Positions 31,872-40,460 of a stretch of DNA of 64,000 nucleotides are shown piece by piece. The position numbers were made by a program, and so were the translations under genes. This DNA comes from Microbacterium hydrocarbonoxydans. Its GTDB lineage: Bacteria > Actinomycetota > Actinomycetes > Actinomycetales > Microbacteriaceae. The notes under the pieces were generated by a model. The model did not search any database. It worked only from the letters and a program-made list of their open reading frames with translations, and was not told the origin of the DNA. Positions within the stretch are counted from its first letter, which is position 1, and each line of letters starts with the position of its first letter. Location of the stretch: NCBI RefSeq assembly GCF_023715885.1, contig NZ_JAMBOY010000001.1:682001-746000 (forward strand), given 5' to 3'.

Positions 31872-33221
31872 ATGACCTCTTCGCATCTGGTGCCGCTGTT
31901 CGAGGCCGTGCAGTGCCTTGATGAGGCGTGGGCCCATGCCGGGAACGGGGCGGAGCTATCGCGGGCGCAGCTGGTGGCTGCACATCGGGCGATCGGTGTG
32001 GTGCAGCGTCGGTTGGACGGGTTGCATGCGGAGGTCGCGGCGGGGATCGCGCGGGAGTCGCGGCCGGAGCTCGGGGCGGAGGGTTTGGCGAAGCAGCGGG
32101 GGTTCCGGTCGCCTGCGACGATGATCGCGGCGACGACGGGAGGGTCGACCGGTGACGCGTCGCGGTTGGTGAAGGTCGGTGAGGCGACAGCGCCGCGGGC
32201 GAATCTGTTGGGGGAGGCGTTGCCGCCGCGGTACCCGTTCGTGCAGGCGGCGCTCGGCGCGGGGGAGGTGAGTGCGGCGGGTGCGGCGGTGATCGTTTCG
32301 ATGCTGGACCGTGCCCGGCTGAAGGTGGATGCCGGGCGAATCGGCGAGGCGGAGCGGTTGCTGGTGGAGCGGGCGGGTGGGCTGTCGCTCGACGAGGTGC
32401 GAAAGCTCGTCGCCCGTGCGGAGGCGTGGCTGGATCCGGACGGGGTCGCCCCGCGGGAGGAGCAGGCACGGTCGGAGCGGTCGCTGACGATGTTCGAGCG
32501 TGACGGGTCGCTGCACCTGACTCTGCAGACCGATATCGCGTCGGGGGCGCCGATCACGGCGGCGATCCACGCGTTCGTGGGAGCGACGTTCCAGGCGCGC
32601 ACCCAGGCGCCGGATGCGGAGGCGGGGGACGCGGATCACCGCACCGTCGCGATGATCCAGGCCGATGCGCTCACCGCGATCTGCGAGCACGCGATCGCCT
32701 GCGACAACGGGGGGATGCCGGTCACCGGCGCGACCGTCATCGTGCGGGTGGGGCTGGAGGACCTGACCGCCGGCACCGGGGTCGCGACGATCGACGGCAC
32801 CGACCGGCCCGTGAGCATCAGCACCTGCCGGCGCATCGCCGCCAGCGGGGGAGTGATCCCCGTGGTCCTCGGATCCGACAGCGAGATCCTCGACTGGGGC
32901 CGGGAGAAACGACTGTTCACCCGGGCGCAGCGCCTCGCGCTGGTCGAACGCGACGGCGGATGCGTCATGTGCGCACTCCCACCACAGATGACCAAAGCCC
33001 ACCACCTCCGATGGTGGCACCGGGATGCCGGGCCGACGGATCTGGCCAACGGGGTGCTGCTGTGCGAGTCATGTCACCATCGCATCCACGACAACGGATG
33101 GGACATCCGCATCCACGGCACCGGCACCACCGGACGGGTCTGGCTCATCCCACCCGCCACCGTCGACCCCACCCGCACACCACGCCTCGGCGGCCGCGCC
33201 CGCTACGACATCGCCGCCTGA
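31872..33221 (+). CDS. DUF222/13E12-family protein with HNH endonuclease domain
   Basis: The product has 449 residues. About 1-290 is the DUF222 helical domain found with HNH domains in actinobacteria. The C-terminal HNH shows ERDGGCVMCALPPQMTKAHH, then CESCHHRIHDNGW, with zinc Cys pairs and catalytic His. Such 13E12 proteins occur in many copies and may be mobile or homing-like, but their biological role is unknown. The start has a poor ribosome site (actggggg). A degenerate LexA-like box lies upstream. Confidence 0.9.
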   Translation: MTSSHLVPLFEAVQCLDEAWAHAGNGAELSRAQLVAAHRAIGVVQRRLDGLHAEVAAGIARESRPELGAEGLAKQRGFRSPATMIAATTGGSTGDASRLVKVGEATAPRANLLGEALPPRYPFVQAALGAGEVSAAGAAVIVSMLDRARLKVDAGRIGEAERLLVERAGGLSLDEVRKLVARAEAWLDPDGVAPREEQARSERSLTMFERDGSLHLTLQTDIASGAPITAAIHAFVGATFQARTQAPDAEAGDADHRTVAMIQADALTAICEHAIACDNGGMPVTGATVIVRVGLEDLTAGTGVATIDGTDRPVSISTCRRIAASGGVIPVVLGSDSEILDWGREKRLFTRAQRLALVERDGGCVMCALPPQMTKAHHLRWWHRDAGPTDLANGVLLCESCHHRIHDNGWDIRIHGTGTTGRVWLIPPATVDPTRTPRLGGRARYDIAA

Positions 33222-33232
33222 AGGTCCGACGG

Positions 33233-33308
33233 GCGTGACCGCGCCTGCCTGACTGCGCGTGGCTGAGCCCGCGTGACCGCGCCCGCCTGACCGCGTGTGG
33301 CCGCGCCC
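33233..33308. repeat. 38-bp tandem repeat, two copies
   Basis: Units at 33233-33270 and 33271-33308 both start GCGTGACCGCGCC and differ at about seven positions; a third partial copy follows. They lie between the HNH gene and the end of the DUF808 gene and carry no gene. They might be a slipped-strand duplication. Confidence 0.6.
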
Positions 33309-33341
33309 GCGCGACCCCGCTCTTCCGGCTGAGATGCGAGC

Positions 33342-34259
33342 TCAGACGTGCACGTCGGCGGGGGATTCCTCGCCCTCGTGGAAGCTCGGCTTCTTGCCCA
33401 GCATCCGGCCGATCCCGAGCACGATGCCGACGATGATCAGCCCGGCGATGAGCCCCGCGATCGCCGAGATGATCGTGTCGACGATCCAGACCACGACCGC
33501 ACCGGCCGACTCGAGCGCGTGCTCCACGGCGTGCAGGACGTCGACCGGGAAGTGCCAGCCCACCTCGCCCAGGTTCACGAGCAGCAGATGTCCGCCGACC
33601 CACAGCATCGCGACCGTACCGAGGATGCTGATGAACCGGAACACCGCCGGCATCGACCGCACGATGCGGGTGCCGGTGTGGCGCACGCGCCGCTCCGGAC
33701 TCTTCGCCATCTTCAACCCGATGTCGTCGATCTTCACCAGCAGCGCGACGGCGCCGTACACGACGCCCGTCATCAGCACCGCGATCACCGCGAGGATGGC
33801 GAGGGTCGTCCACACGTCGAGCCCCGCCTCGAGGTTCGCGAGCGAGATGAGCATGATCTCCGTCGACAGGATCAGGTCGGTCCGCACCGCCCCCCAAACG
33901 AGCTTGTTCTCGTTGCGCGCGCCCTCATCGGCATGGCCGTGCTGCACGCCGAACCACTCGAGCACCTTCTCGGCGCCTTCGAAGCACAGGTATGCGCCAC
34001 CCAGGATCAGCAGGTACGGGAGCACCCACGGTGCGAACGCCGTCAGCAGCAGCGCGATCGGGATGATGATCACGAACTTGTTCGCCAGCGAACCCAGAGC
34101 GATCTTCGCGACGACCGGCAGCTCGCGCGCCGGCGTGATGCCCTGCACGTACTGTGGCGTCACCGCGGCATCGTCGATCACAACACCGGCCGCTTTGGCC
34201 GACGCCTTCATCGCAGCGCTGAGGATGTCGTCGACGACCGCGAGCAGACCAACCGACAT
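33342..34259 (-). CDS. DUF808-family inner-membrane protein (YedI-like)
   Basis: The product has 305 residues from the ATG at 34259. It opens [20 protein letters not shown] and has [21 protein letters not shown] and about six helices, the DUF808/YedI pattern. The family has no proven function. The C-terminus is a soluble charged tail ([14 protein letters not shown]). It is monocistronic and divergent from msrB. Confidence 0.88.
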   Translation of the reverse strand: MSVGLLAVVDDILSAAMKASAKAAGVVIDDAAVTPQYVQGITPARELPVVAKIALGSLANKFVIIIPIALLLTAFAPWVLPYLLILGGAYLCFEGAEKVLEWFGVQHGHADEGARNENKLVWGAVRTDLILSTEIMLISLANLEAGLDVWTTLAILAVIAVLMTGVVYGAVALLVKIDDIGLKMAKSPERRVRHTGTRIVRSMPAVFRFISILGTVAMLWVGGHLLLVNLGEVGWHFPVDVLHAVEHALESAGAVVVWIVDTIISAIAGLIAGLIIVGIVLGIGRMLGKKPSFHEGEESPADVHV

Positions 34260-34426
34260 GTGCGTTCTCCCCGGGGGATCGAAGTGCAGGTGCGTGCAGA
34301 GGAGCAACTCTATCGACTCCGCCGAAACTCACAGCGCGCTCACAGCCCCACGGGACCAAATCCGGCATCCGTTCTGTTCTTCCCTATGACGCCGCAGCCA
34401 GCCGCGTCGGACAAAGGAGACAGACC

Positions 34427-34903
34427 ATGTCGAACGACTACGGCAAGACACCCCAGGCCATCAGCGAGCTCACGCACCTGCAGTATGAGGTGACGCAGGA
34501 GGACGGCACCGAGCCGCCCTTCCGCAATGCGTACTGGAACAACCACGACGACGGCATCTACGTCGATGTGGTCTCGGGACAGCCGCTGTTCTCATCCACC
34601 GACAAGTACGACAGCGGCACCGGATGGCCGAGCTTCACCAAGCCGATCGACGCGGATGCCGTCACCACCCGCACCGACCGCAAGCTGTGGATGACCCGCA
34701 CCGAGGCGCGCTCCACCGGCGCCGACAGCCACCTCGGGCACGTCTTCGACGACGGACCCGTGGCCGACGGCGGGCTGCGCTACTGCATGAACTCGGCCGC
34801 CCTGCGCTTCATCCCGGTCGACCGACTCGAGGAGGAGGGCTACGGTCGATACAGCCGCCTCTTCGACACCACCGCCACCCGAACCTCTGAGGAGCAGTCA
34901 TGA
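34427..34903 (+). CDS. msrB: Peptide-methionine (R)-S-oxide reductase
   Basis: The product has 158 residues. The substrate-recognition segment is [13 protein letters not shown]; the catalytic Cys is in [11 protein letters not shown]. The two CxxC zinc motifs of some MsrB proteins are absent, so this is the non-zinc form. It reduces the R-sulfoxide of methionine in proteins. The ATG has a strong aaaggagacagacc site. Its stop overlaps the msrA start by 4 bp, so both stereoisomers are repaired by one operon. A basis for regulation is not visible. Confidence 0.93.
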   Translation: MSNDYGKTPQAISELTHLQYEVTQEDGTEPPFRNAYWNNHDDGIYVDVVSGQPLFSSTDKYDSGTGWPSFTKPIDADAVTTRTDRKLWMTRTEARSTGADSHLGHVFDDGPVADGGLRYCMNSAALRFIPVDRLEEEGYGRYSRLFDTTATRTSEEQS

Positions 34904-35442
34904 CCGACACCGGCACCATCACCCGCACCCCCGGAACCGAGACCGCCGTCCTCGCGGGCGGTTGCTTCTGGGGCATGGAAGACCTCATCCGTCGCCAGCC
35001 CGGAGTGCTCGACACCCGGGTCGGCTACACCGGCGGTCAGAACGACCACGCCACCTACCGCAATCACCCGGGTCACGCCGAGGCCGTCGAGATCGTCTTC
35101 GACCCCACGAAGACCACGTACCGCGACATCCTCGCGTTCTTCTTCCAGATCCACGACCCGTCCACCCTGAACCGCCAGGGCAACGACATCGGGTCGAGCT
35201 ACCGGTCGGCGATCTTCCCACTCAGCCCCGAGCAGGAGCGCATCGCCCGCGACACCATCGCCGACGTCGACGCCTCCGGCCTGTGGCCGGGCAAGGCCGT
35301 CACCACGATCGAGCCAGAGGGCCCGTTCTGGGAGGCCGAGCCCGAGCATCAGGACTACCTGATCCGCTACCCCAACGGCTACACCTGCCACTTCCCGCGC
35401 GCGGGATGGGTGCTGCCGAAGCGCGAGACCAGCGCCGTCTGA
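34900..35442 (+). CDS. msrA: Peptide-methionine (S)-S-oxide reductase
   Basis: The product has 180 residues. The catalytic GCFW motif appears as [11 protein letters not shown], followed by [22 protein letters not shown] and [12 protein letters not shown], all MsrA hallmarks. It reduces the S-sulfoxide. Co-translated with msrB. The hairpin at 35459-35525 follows. Confidence 0.95.
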   Translation: MTDTGTITRTPGTETAVLAGGCFWGMEDLIRRQPGVLDTRVGYTGGQNDHATYRNHPGHAEAVEIVFDPTKTTYRDILAFFFQIHDPSTLNRQGNDIGSSYRSAIFPLSPEQERIARDTIADVDASGLWPGKAVTTIEPEGPFWEAEPEHQDYLIRYPNGYTCHFPRAGWVLPKRETSAV

Positions 35443-35458
35443 CCGCACCTCCCACTCC

Positions 35459-35525
35459 GGGGGCCGACACGCCACATCCCGGACGTTTCCCGCCGAAGCG
35501 TCCGACATCTGGCGTGTCGGCCCCC
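35459..35525. terminator. 67-nt two-stage hairpin between convergent genes
   Basis: A perfect 16-bp outer stem (GGGGGCCGACACGCCA and its complement) and a 6-bp inner stem (CGGACG/CGTCCG) are separated by a 5x5 internal loop, with a 13-nt apical loop. It lies between msrA and the convergent alpha/beta hydrolase stop, so it may terminate both. No T tract. Confidence 0.7.
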
Positions 35526-35604
35526 GTTGTGTGCGGGCGGTGTGCGGGTGGGGCGGGCAGGGGACGGGGCCGGGACCGGGCGGGCGGGGCGGCCGCCCGG
35601 AGGG

Positions 35605-36414
35605 TCACGCCTCGGCGAGGAAGGCCAGCGCCGCCTCTTTGAACGCCCGCGATCCGGGAGCGTTGAAGTGGTTGCGGTCTGGGATCTCGAAGAACCGCCC
35701 CTGCGGTGCGGACTCGGCCAGCGCACGAGACGCCTCGATGATCGCGTCCTTCGAGCCCGTCGCGAACAGGATCGACGACGCGGGCGCGTTCGACGGGTCC
35801 GGATCGATCGTGCGCGACGACCGCAGCCCCTCCGCCAGCGCGACCAGTGCCCGCAGGTCGTTGCCAGGCACGCGCTCGGTCAGGGCGATGTAGTTCTGGG
35901 TGGTCGGATCGGCCACCGGGACCCCGTCTTCGAGGTACGCGCGCACCTGCGCGAGATCGAGACGTGCGAGGGGAATGCCGTCGGGCACGCCGCCCAGCAC
36001 GGCCCGCTCGATGCGCTGCGGAAGATCGCGCACCACCTCCCATCCGACGCGGGCGCCCAGCGAGTAGCCGACGTACGACGCCTCGTCGACGAGGTACGCG
36101 TCCATCACCGACTCGACGTCGGTGGCAAGGGTGCGGATGCCGTACGCGTCCGCCTGATGCGGCTTCTCGCTCAGCCCATGGCCGCGCTGATCGAGCGCGA
36201 GCACACGGTACCCGGCCTGCGTCAGCTGTCGTACCCAGCCCGTGAGCACCCAGGTGTCGCGAGCGCTCGACGCGAACCCGTGCACGATTACGACGACCGG
36301 GGCGTCGACCTCTCCCCACGTGTACGTCGCGAGGCGGGTGCCGTCGGCCGCGTAGATCTGCTGCGGGGTGGGCATGCTGTTCAGATCGGAGAGGGGGACG
36401 GCCACGGCATCCAT
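35605..36414 (-). CDS. Alpha/beta hydrolase
   Basis: The product has 269 residues from the ATG at 36414. The oxyanion His-Gly is in VIVHGFASSARDTW, the nucleophile Ser in YVGYSLGARVGWE (G-Y-S-L-G), the acid in ASSILFATGSKDAI and the His in PDRNHFNAPGSR. The last feature resembles haloalkane-type and esterase-like families. It likely hydrolyses a small ester; the substrate is unknown. The start is not certain because a ggggaga lies only 1-2 bp from the ATG; a later GTG at codon 4 has better spacing. Confidence 0.85.
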   Translation of the reverse strand: MDAVAVPLSDLNSMPTPQQIYAADGTRLATYTWGEVDAPVVVIVHGFASSARDTWVLTGWVRQLTQAGYRVLALDQRGHGLSEKPHQADAYGIRTLATDVESVMDAYLVDEASYVGYSLGARVGWEVVRDLPQRIERAVLGGVPDGIPLARLDLAQVRAYLEDGVPVADPTTQNYIALTERVPGNDLRALVALAEGLRSSRTIDPDPSNAPASSILFATGSKDAIIEASRALAESAPQGRFFEIPDRNHFNAPGSRAFKEAALAFLAEA

Positions 36415-36440
36415 TCTCCCCGGTCCGCCACGCCCCGAGA

Positions 36441-36524
36441 CGCCGAAACCCACCGGTCCCGTCGAGACCCACTCTCCCGCACGGCGCGGGGGGTGGGTCT
36501 CGACGGTCGCGGTGGGTTTCGACG
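36441..36524. repeat. Nested GAGACCCACC/GAAACCCACC palindrome
   Basis: Outer arms CGCCGAAACCCACC (36441-36454) and GGTGGGTTTCGACG (36511-36524) pair with one mismatch. Inner arms GTCGAGACCCAC (36461-36472) and GTGGGTCTCGAC (36493-36504) pair perfectly. Outer and inner arms are copies of one another, and both match the repeat at 4541-4676. It lies directly beside the displaced katA end. Confidence 0.75.
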
Positions 36525-36537
36525 AGACGGGGATGCG

Positions 36538-36567
36538 TCAGACGGCGCGGCGCAGGGCCTCGCCGAG
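36538..36567 (-). repeat. Displaced copy of the katA 3' end
   Basis: These 30 bp match the last 30 bp of katA (38398-38427) at 29 of 30 positions, including the stop codon, and would encode the same terminal GEALRRAV. Beyond it the sequences differ. It is not part of a gene here. The simplest reading is the old end of katA, pushed away by an insertion. Confidence 0.8.
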
Positions 36568-36705
36568 TGTGGTCAGCACCTCGTGACCATGGCAGTCGGG
36601 TGGTTTGGGACGACCGATTCCACCTATTGCAATGCATGCTGGCATACCGCACTTTCCGCCGTTGGGCCGGCCTAGTTTGGGAGCTCCACAGACGAAGGGT
36701 CGGAA

Positions 36706-37536
36706 ATGAAACCTCTTGCTCAGAAACGGCTCTCGGTCCTCGCTACCGCGTTGATCAGCACTGCGGCACTCGTCTTGGCGTCCACGACTGGCGCGTCGGC
36801 GGCGCAAGACGAGATGAACGAAGCACCGGAAGCGCTCGCGGATTCGATTGAACAAGTCCTCGAACGCAAGCCCGAACTTGTCATCCCGCGGACCGACCTC
36901 GCTCGCGCGACCGAAGGTGGGACGCTTGTTTCCGCGGGGCCTGGAACCGTCCGCGTCGGCGAGGCGGCCGAGACCGGGGTGCAACTTGAGGGATGGACCC
37001 CAGATCCGTTGACCCTCCACTTGCCTCTGGCGCATGAGGCATCGGATGCCGTCGTGCTCGATGAGGGCGTGATCGCTTTTCCGGGCAAGAGCAGTTCCTC
37101 CGCTGTCATAGTCGGCGAGGTCGGAGTGCAAGTGCTGACGACGATCGCCGACGACCAAGCTCCGACCCGGTTCGCACACCGGCTCGCGCTGGCGCCGGAA
37201 CACACTCTTTCGTCGCGCGACGGGATCGTCGAAATCGTCGATGAGCGCGGTCGGGCGGTAGTCACCATCGCAGCTCCGTGGGCGATGGATGCCGACGGTG
37301 ACGCGATTCCTACGGCTTACGAAGTCGACGGCAACACTCTGACCCAGATCGTCGATCACACGACTTCCGACGTCAGCTATCCCGTCGTCGCTGATCCGAT
37401 ATTCATTGCCCCGTGGGTGTTCCGTTGCCTCATTGGGCTCGGTCTGAGCGGCCCCCAGATCACTGCCGCTTTCGCGAGCGGAACGATCTGGGGTGGGTTA
37501 GGCCGCGCGGCTCTGGCCTGCGCGTTGGGACGGTGA
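36706..37536 (+). CDS. Secreted protein with YPVVADP motif and hydrophobic Gly-rich C-terminal tail
   Basis: The product has 276 residues. A Sec signal peptide ends near GASA at residue 32. The mature middle part has acidic helices, then beta-rich sequence, then AMDADGDAIPTAYEVDGN, and at 225-231 YPVVADP. The last 45 residues are hydrophobic and Gly/Ala-rich with two Cys (about 241 and 272), a tail that could insert in membranes, as in some bacteriocins. I recall similar YPVVADP-type proteins as uncharacterised in actinobacteria. Gene stop overlaps the next gene's start by 4 bp. The region has softer codon bias than neighbours, hinting at recent acquisition. Bacteriocin-like action is only a hypothesis. 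Confidence 0.7.
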   Translation: MKPLAQKRLSVLATALISTAALVLASTTGASAAQDEMNEAPEALADSIEQVLERKPELVIPRTDLARATEGGTLVSAGPGTVRVGEAAETGVQLEGWTPDPLTLHLPLAHEASDAVVLDEGVIAFPGKSSSSAVIVGEVGVQVLTTIADDQAPTRFAHRLALAPEHTLSSRDGIVEIVDERGRAVVTIAAPWAMDADGDAIPTAYEVDGNTLTQIVDHTTSDVSYPVVADPIFIAPWVFRCLIGLGLSGPQITAAFASGTIWGGLGRAALACALGR

Positions 37537-37823
37537 GCTCGGTGGTGAGCTCCCGCTACGGCCTGGAGCGGAGATTGGCCGACATCGATGCGAGGATCGC
37601 CGCTCACCCGCTGTCTTCACCCTCGGTGCGGGAAGCCTACGCCGTGATCGAGCGACGAGGACGAGCAGATCGAGACGCGATCCAGGCGGAGCTGCGCGAA
37701 CGGCAACTTCCGAGTCTTGACGATCTGGGAAGGCTGCAGTTGCGGACCACGTTCAGCTGGTGGAAGTTGCATCGCGACCGTCGAGTCGTCATGAAGAGGC
37801 TGAAGCAGGCGCCCCCGTCCTGA
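37533..37823 (+). CDS. Small cytoplasmic protein overlapping the secreted-protein gene
   Basis: The product has 96 residues from the GTG at 37533 (GTGA overlap). It is basic and mostly helical (RYGLERRLADIDARIAAHPL; DAIQAELRERQLPSLDDLGR). No signal or membrane helix is visible. Its coupling to the secreted gene suggests a partner role, for example immunity or a chaperone, but nothing in the sequence proves this. A longer frame from 37413 lies entirely inside the first gene and is rejected. Confidence 0.65.
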   Translation: MSSVVSSRYGLERRLADIDARIAAHPLSSPSVREAYAVIERRGRADRDAIQAELRERQLPSLDDLGRLQLRTTFSWWKLHRDRRVVMKRLKQAPPS

Positions 37824-37869
37824 GCCGGTCTTTCGTATCCACCTCAGGCGAGCTCGCTCGCCGAGATGA

Positions 37870-38331
37870 TCACTTCCGGCGTCGTGCGGCGGAGCTGACC
37901 GTCTCGATGAGCGTGTCGGGGTGATGCAACAGCGTCCGAGAGGTCGGTTCCTCGATGAATCGAGCGATCAGATCCTGCGCGACGTCGACCGTGCGCTGCC
38001 AATAGCCGCCGAGGTGATGGCAGTTCAGCGGTGCTGCGAAAGCCTCGTCCCCGTCGATCGCCACCGCACCGTCCTTCGGCGAGATCTGCGGATCGTCTTG
38101 CACGAAGAGGGTGAGAGCCGAGAGCGCCACGCCAGACACAGCGGCAGGGAAGCGGAATCGGGTCGTCGGGAGGGAGAGTCGGATGCCGGTGACTCCCGCC
38201 CACGCGAACGTCGCTTCGACCTCGTCATCGTTCCGGTAGTGCACCGCATCGGGCAGGAGCACGAGGTGCCGGCGGCCGGGGTCGCCGACGACCAGCTGTC
38301 CTCCGACGGAATGCAGCGGACCGAACCTCAT
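37870..38331 (-). CDS. Uncharacterised protein
   Basis: The product has 153 residues. It opens RFGPLHSVGGQLVVGDPGRR. The middle has TFAWAGVTGIRLSLPTTRFR and the C-terminal part DLIARFIEEPTSRTLLHHPD. It has no signal peptide, clear membrane helix or motif I recognise. It sits inside the segment flanked by katA-end repeats, downstream of the katA terminator. Codon use looks like a real gene. Confidence 0.6.
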   Translation of the reverse strand: MRFGPLHSVGGQLVVGDPGRRHLVLLPDAVHYRNDDEVEATFAWAGVTGIRLSLPTTRFRFPAAVSGVALSALTLFVQDDPQISPKDGAVAIDGDEAFAAPLNCHHLGGYWQRTVDVAQDLIARFIEEPTSRTLLHHPDTLIETVSSAARRRK

Positions 38332-38358
38332 GACGGTGCTCCTTCATCGAGAGAAGGA

Positions 38359-38385
38359 GCGGATGCCGCACATCGCGGCATCCGC
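38359..38385 (-). terminator. Hairpin after katA
   Basis: GCGGATGCCGC (38359-38369) and its exact complement GCGGCATCCGC (38375-38385) form an 11-bp stem with a 5-nt loop, 12 bp past the katA stop on the minus strand; the next bases on that strand are TCCTTCTCTC, a pyrimidine-rich tail. Confidence 0.75.
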
Positions 38386-38397
38386 CCCTGTCGTCGG

Positions 38398-38427
38398 TCA
38401 GACAGCGCGGCGCAGGGCCTCGCCGAG
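38398..38427 (-). repeat. katA 3' end, functional copy of the direct repeat
   Basis: The final 30 bp of katA, repeated at 36538-36567 with one mismatch. Together they flank the candidate insertion. Confidence 0.8.
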
Positions 38428-39867
38428 AGCGGCGTCCACGTTCGTCCAGTACTGGAAGAAGCGCTCGCGGATGGCGTCGACCGTGAGTCCGCGACCCTGA
38501 CCGGTGAGGGTCTCGAGGAAGCGGGCGCGCTGCTCGTCGTCGAAGACCGTGCGGTACAGCGTTCCGGCCTGACCGAAGTCGTCGTCGTCGAGGTGCAGGG
38601 TCGCGGCGGAGCGGATCAGCTCGCCGTCGGACTCCCAGCTCGCCTCCACGCCGGCCAGCGGGTCGGCGGCGGGGCCGCCGGCGGGGCCGTACGAGTTCGG
38701 CGTGTAGACGCGGTGCTCGGCCGGGTTGAAGTGGTACTGCATGTTGCCCTCATGCATGTAGTTGCGCACCTCGGCCGCGTGCGGCTGGTTCACGGGCAGC
38801 TGGTTGTAGTTCGTGCCGACGCGGTGACGCTGAGCGTCGGGGTACGCGAAGACGCGGGCCATCAGCATCTTGTCGGGCGAGATGCCGGTGCCGGGCACCT
38901 GGTTGCCGGGCGAGAACGCCGCCTGCTCGATCTCGGCGAAGAAGTTCTGCGGGTTGCGGTTCAGCGTGAACGTGCCGACCTTGATGCGCGGGTAGTCCTT
39001 CTTCGACCAGGTCTTCGTCAGGTCGAACGGGTTGAAGCGATAGGCCTTGGCCTCTTCGTAGGGCATGATCTGCACGTAGACGTCCCACGAGGGGTGCTCG
39101 CCGCGGGTGATCGCGTCGAACAGGTCGCGACGGTAGTAGTCGGCATCCGATCCCGCGAGCTGCTCGGCCTCGGCCGCGCCCATCGCCTCGACGCCCTGGT
39201 TGGACAGGAAGTGGTACTGCACCCAGAACCGCTCGCCCCCGGCGTTGACCCACTGGTACGTGTGCGAGCCGTAGCCGTTCATGTGGCGCCAGCTGCGCGG
39301 CAGACCGCGGTCGCCCATGAGGTACGTGACCTGGTGGGCCGACTCGGGGGAGAGGGTCCAGAAGTCCCACTGCATGTCGGCATCCCGCAGACCGGAGTCG
39401 CCCAGGCGCTTCTGCGAGTGGATGAAGTCGGGGAACTTCATCGCGTCGCGGATGAAGAAGGTGGGGGTGTTGTTGCCGACGATGTCGAGGTTGCCCTCGG
39501 TCGTGTAGAAGCGCAGCGAGAAGCCGCGCACGTCGCGCCAGGTGTCGGGCGATCCCTGCTCACCGGCGACCGACGAGAACCGCAGCAGCGTCTCGCTCGT
39601 GGCGCCCGGCTGGAACACGGCGGCGCGGGTGTAGGCCGACACGTCCTCGGTGACGACGAACTCGCCGAACGCGCCGCCGCCCTTGGCGTGCGGGTTGCGC
39701 TCCGGCACGCGCTCGCGGTTGAACGACGCGAGCTTCTCGACCAGGTAGCGGTCGTGCAGAACCGTGGGCCCGTCGGCGCCGACGGTGAGGGAGTGCGCGT
39801 CGCTGGCGACCGGCGTGCCCGTCTGCGTCGTGGTCGCGGGCAGGGGCGTGGTGGATGGGTCGGTCAT
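38398..39867 (-). CDS. katA: Catalase (small-subunit haem catalase)
   Basis: The product has 489 residues from the ATG at 39867 with a strong gaaggagaagatc site. Key parts: distal His in [17 protein letters not shown], distal Asn region ([16 protein letters not shown]), [18 protein letters not shown] and proximal haem-binding Tyr in [14 protein letters not shown]. It degrades hydrogen peroxide in the cytoplasm. A Fur-family gene lies 67 bp upstream, likely co-transcribed, and an exact palindrome in that gene's promoter suggests peroxide or metal control. The last 30 bp are duplicated at 36538. Confidence 0.95.
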   Translation of the reverse strand: MTDPSTTPLPATTTQTGTPVASDAHSLTVGADGPTVLHDRYLVEKLASFNRERVPERNPHAKGGGAFGEFVVTEDVSAYTRAAVFQPGATSETLLRFSSVAGEQGSPDTWRDVRGFSLRFYTTEGNLDIVGNNTPTFFIRDAMKFPDFIHSQKRLGDSGLRDADMQWDFWTLSPESAHQVTYLMGDRGLPRSWRHMNGYGSHTYQWVNAGGERFWVQYHFLSNQGVEAMGAAEAEQLAGSDADYYRRDLFDAITRGEHPSWDVYVQIMPYEEAKAYRFNPFDLTKTWSKKDYPRIKVGTFTLNRNPQNFFAEIEQAAFSPGNQVPGTGISPDKMLMARVFAYPDAQRHRVGTNYNQLPVNQPHAAEVRNYMHEGNMQYHFNPAEHRVYTPNSYGPAGGPAADPLAGVEASWESDGELIRSAATLHLDDDDFGQAGTLYRTVFDDEQRARFLETLTGQGRGLTVDAIRERFFQYWTNVDAALGEALRRAV

Positions 39868-39934
39868 GATCTTCTCCTTCTGCGCGTGGGCGCGACGAGT
39901 GCACCCGGGGTTCCGGGGGCATCGGCGGACACGC

Positions 39935-40354
39935 CTACGCGGCGTTCTGGCAACTGGGGCAGAGGCCCCAGAAGGTGACTTCGGCTGTCTGGACGGTGAA
40001 TCCCCCGGCCGAAGACGGGGTGAGGCACGGCGCTTCGCCGACGACGCAGTCCACATCGCCGATCGCACCGCAGCCGGTGCAGACGATGTGGTGGTGGTTG
40101 TCGCCGATGCGCCGTTCGTAGAGCGCTGCGGATCCTGCCGGTTCGATCCGGCGGAGCAGGCCCGCCGTCGTCAGGTCCGCGAGGATGTTGTGCACCGACT
40201 GGATCGACGTCGTCGGCAGCACCTCGGAGACTGCGCGGAACACGCGCTCCGCATCCGTGTGGGCCATGGATTCCATCGCCTCGAGAACGGCGACGCGGCC
40301 CGCGGTCGCCCTCAGACCGGCGTCGTGAAGCGCCGACTCGAGTGTGGTTTCCAC
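39935..40354 (-). CDS. Fur-family transcriptional regulator (CatR/PerR-like)
   Basis: The product has 139 residues from the GTG at 40354. The winged helix has [19 protein letters not shown] and [19 protein letters not shown]. The metal-binding part shows [17 protein letters not shown] and the C-terminal CPSC, giving a structural zinc site. Its place directly before katA and the operator in its own promoter indicate a peroxide-sensing repressor such as CatR or PerR. Which metal it senses cannot be read here. Confidence 0.9.
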   Translation of the reverse strand: METTLESALHDAGLRATAGRVAVLEAMESMAHTDAERVFRAVSEVLPTTSIQSVHNILADLTTAGLLRRIEPAGSAALYERRIGDNHHHIVCTGCGAIGDVDCVVGEAPCLTPSSAGGFTVQTAEVTFWGLCPSCQNAA

Positions 40355-40374
40355 GCCCCCGACACTACATGTTG

Positions 40375-40391
40375 TTTTGAATGATTCAAAA
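40375..40391. promoter_or_regulatory. Fur-type operator before the Fur-katA operon
   Basis: TTTTGAA-TGA-TTCAAAA, a perfect 7-bp inverted repeat with a 3-bp centre, lies 21-37 bp upstream of the regulator's start, in the most AT-rich bases of the area. It fits an autoregulatory Fur/PerR box and could also serve the divergent lipoprotein gene. Confidence 0.7.
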
Positions 40392-40460
40392 GAGCGGCGT
40401 GTCGTATATCGGGATGCTGCAGGGGTTGCACTCTCCTGAGGCCTCCGTAGCGTGGAGGGC

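Larger units (their letters stand above)
36538..38427. mobile_element. Candidate insertion in the 3' end of katA
   Basis: A 1.86-kb segment is bounded by a 30-bp direct repeat of the katA end. It holds three genes with no clear role in catalase function: a secreted protein, an overlapping small gene and an orphan gene. Integrative elements that insert in gene 3' ends usually rebuild them and leave such repeats as att sites. No integrase is inside, so it would be a remnant, a non-autonomous element or a recombination product. Confidence 0.45.

Noticed and set aside
31393..32469. Pro/Arg-rich 358-codon minus-strand frame
   Set aside because: Antisense to the NAD-binding and DUF222 genes; low-complexity composition typical of shadow frames in high-GC DNA.
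34427..34903. MsrB judged defective for lack of zinc Cys pairs
   Set aside because: Non-zinc MsrB proteins are common and active; the catalytic Cys is present.
37413..37823. Longer version of the small overlapping gene
   Set aside because: The first 40 codons lie inside the secreted-protein gene in another frame; the GTG at 37533 with GTGA overlap is the better start.
36568..38397. Prophage or conjugative element
   Set aside because: No integrase, capsid, relaxase or replication gene is present; only a small repeat-flanked segment can be argued.
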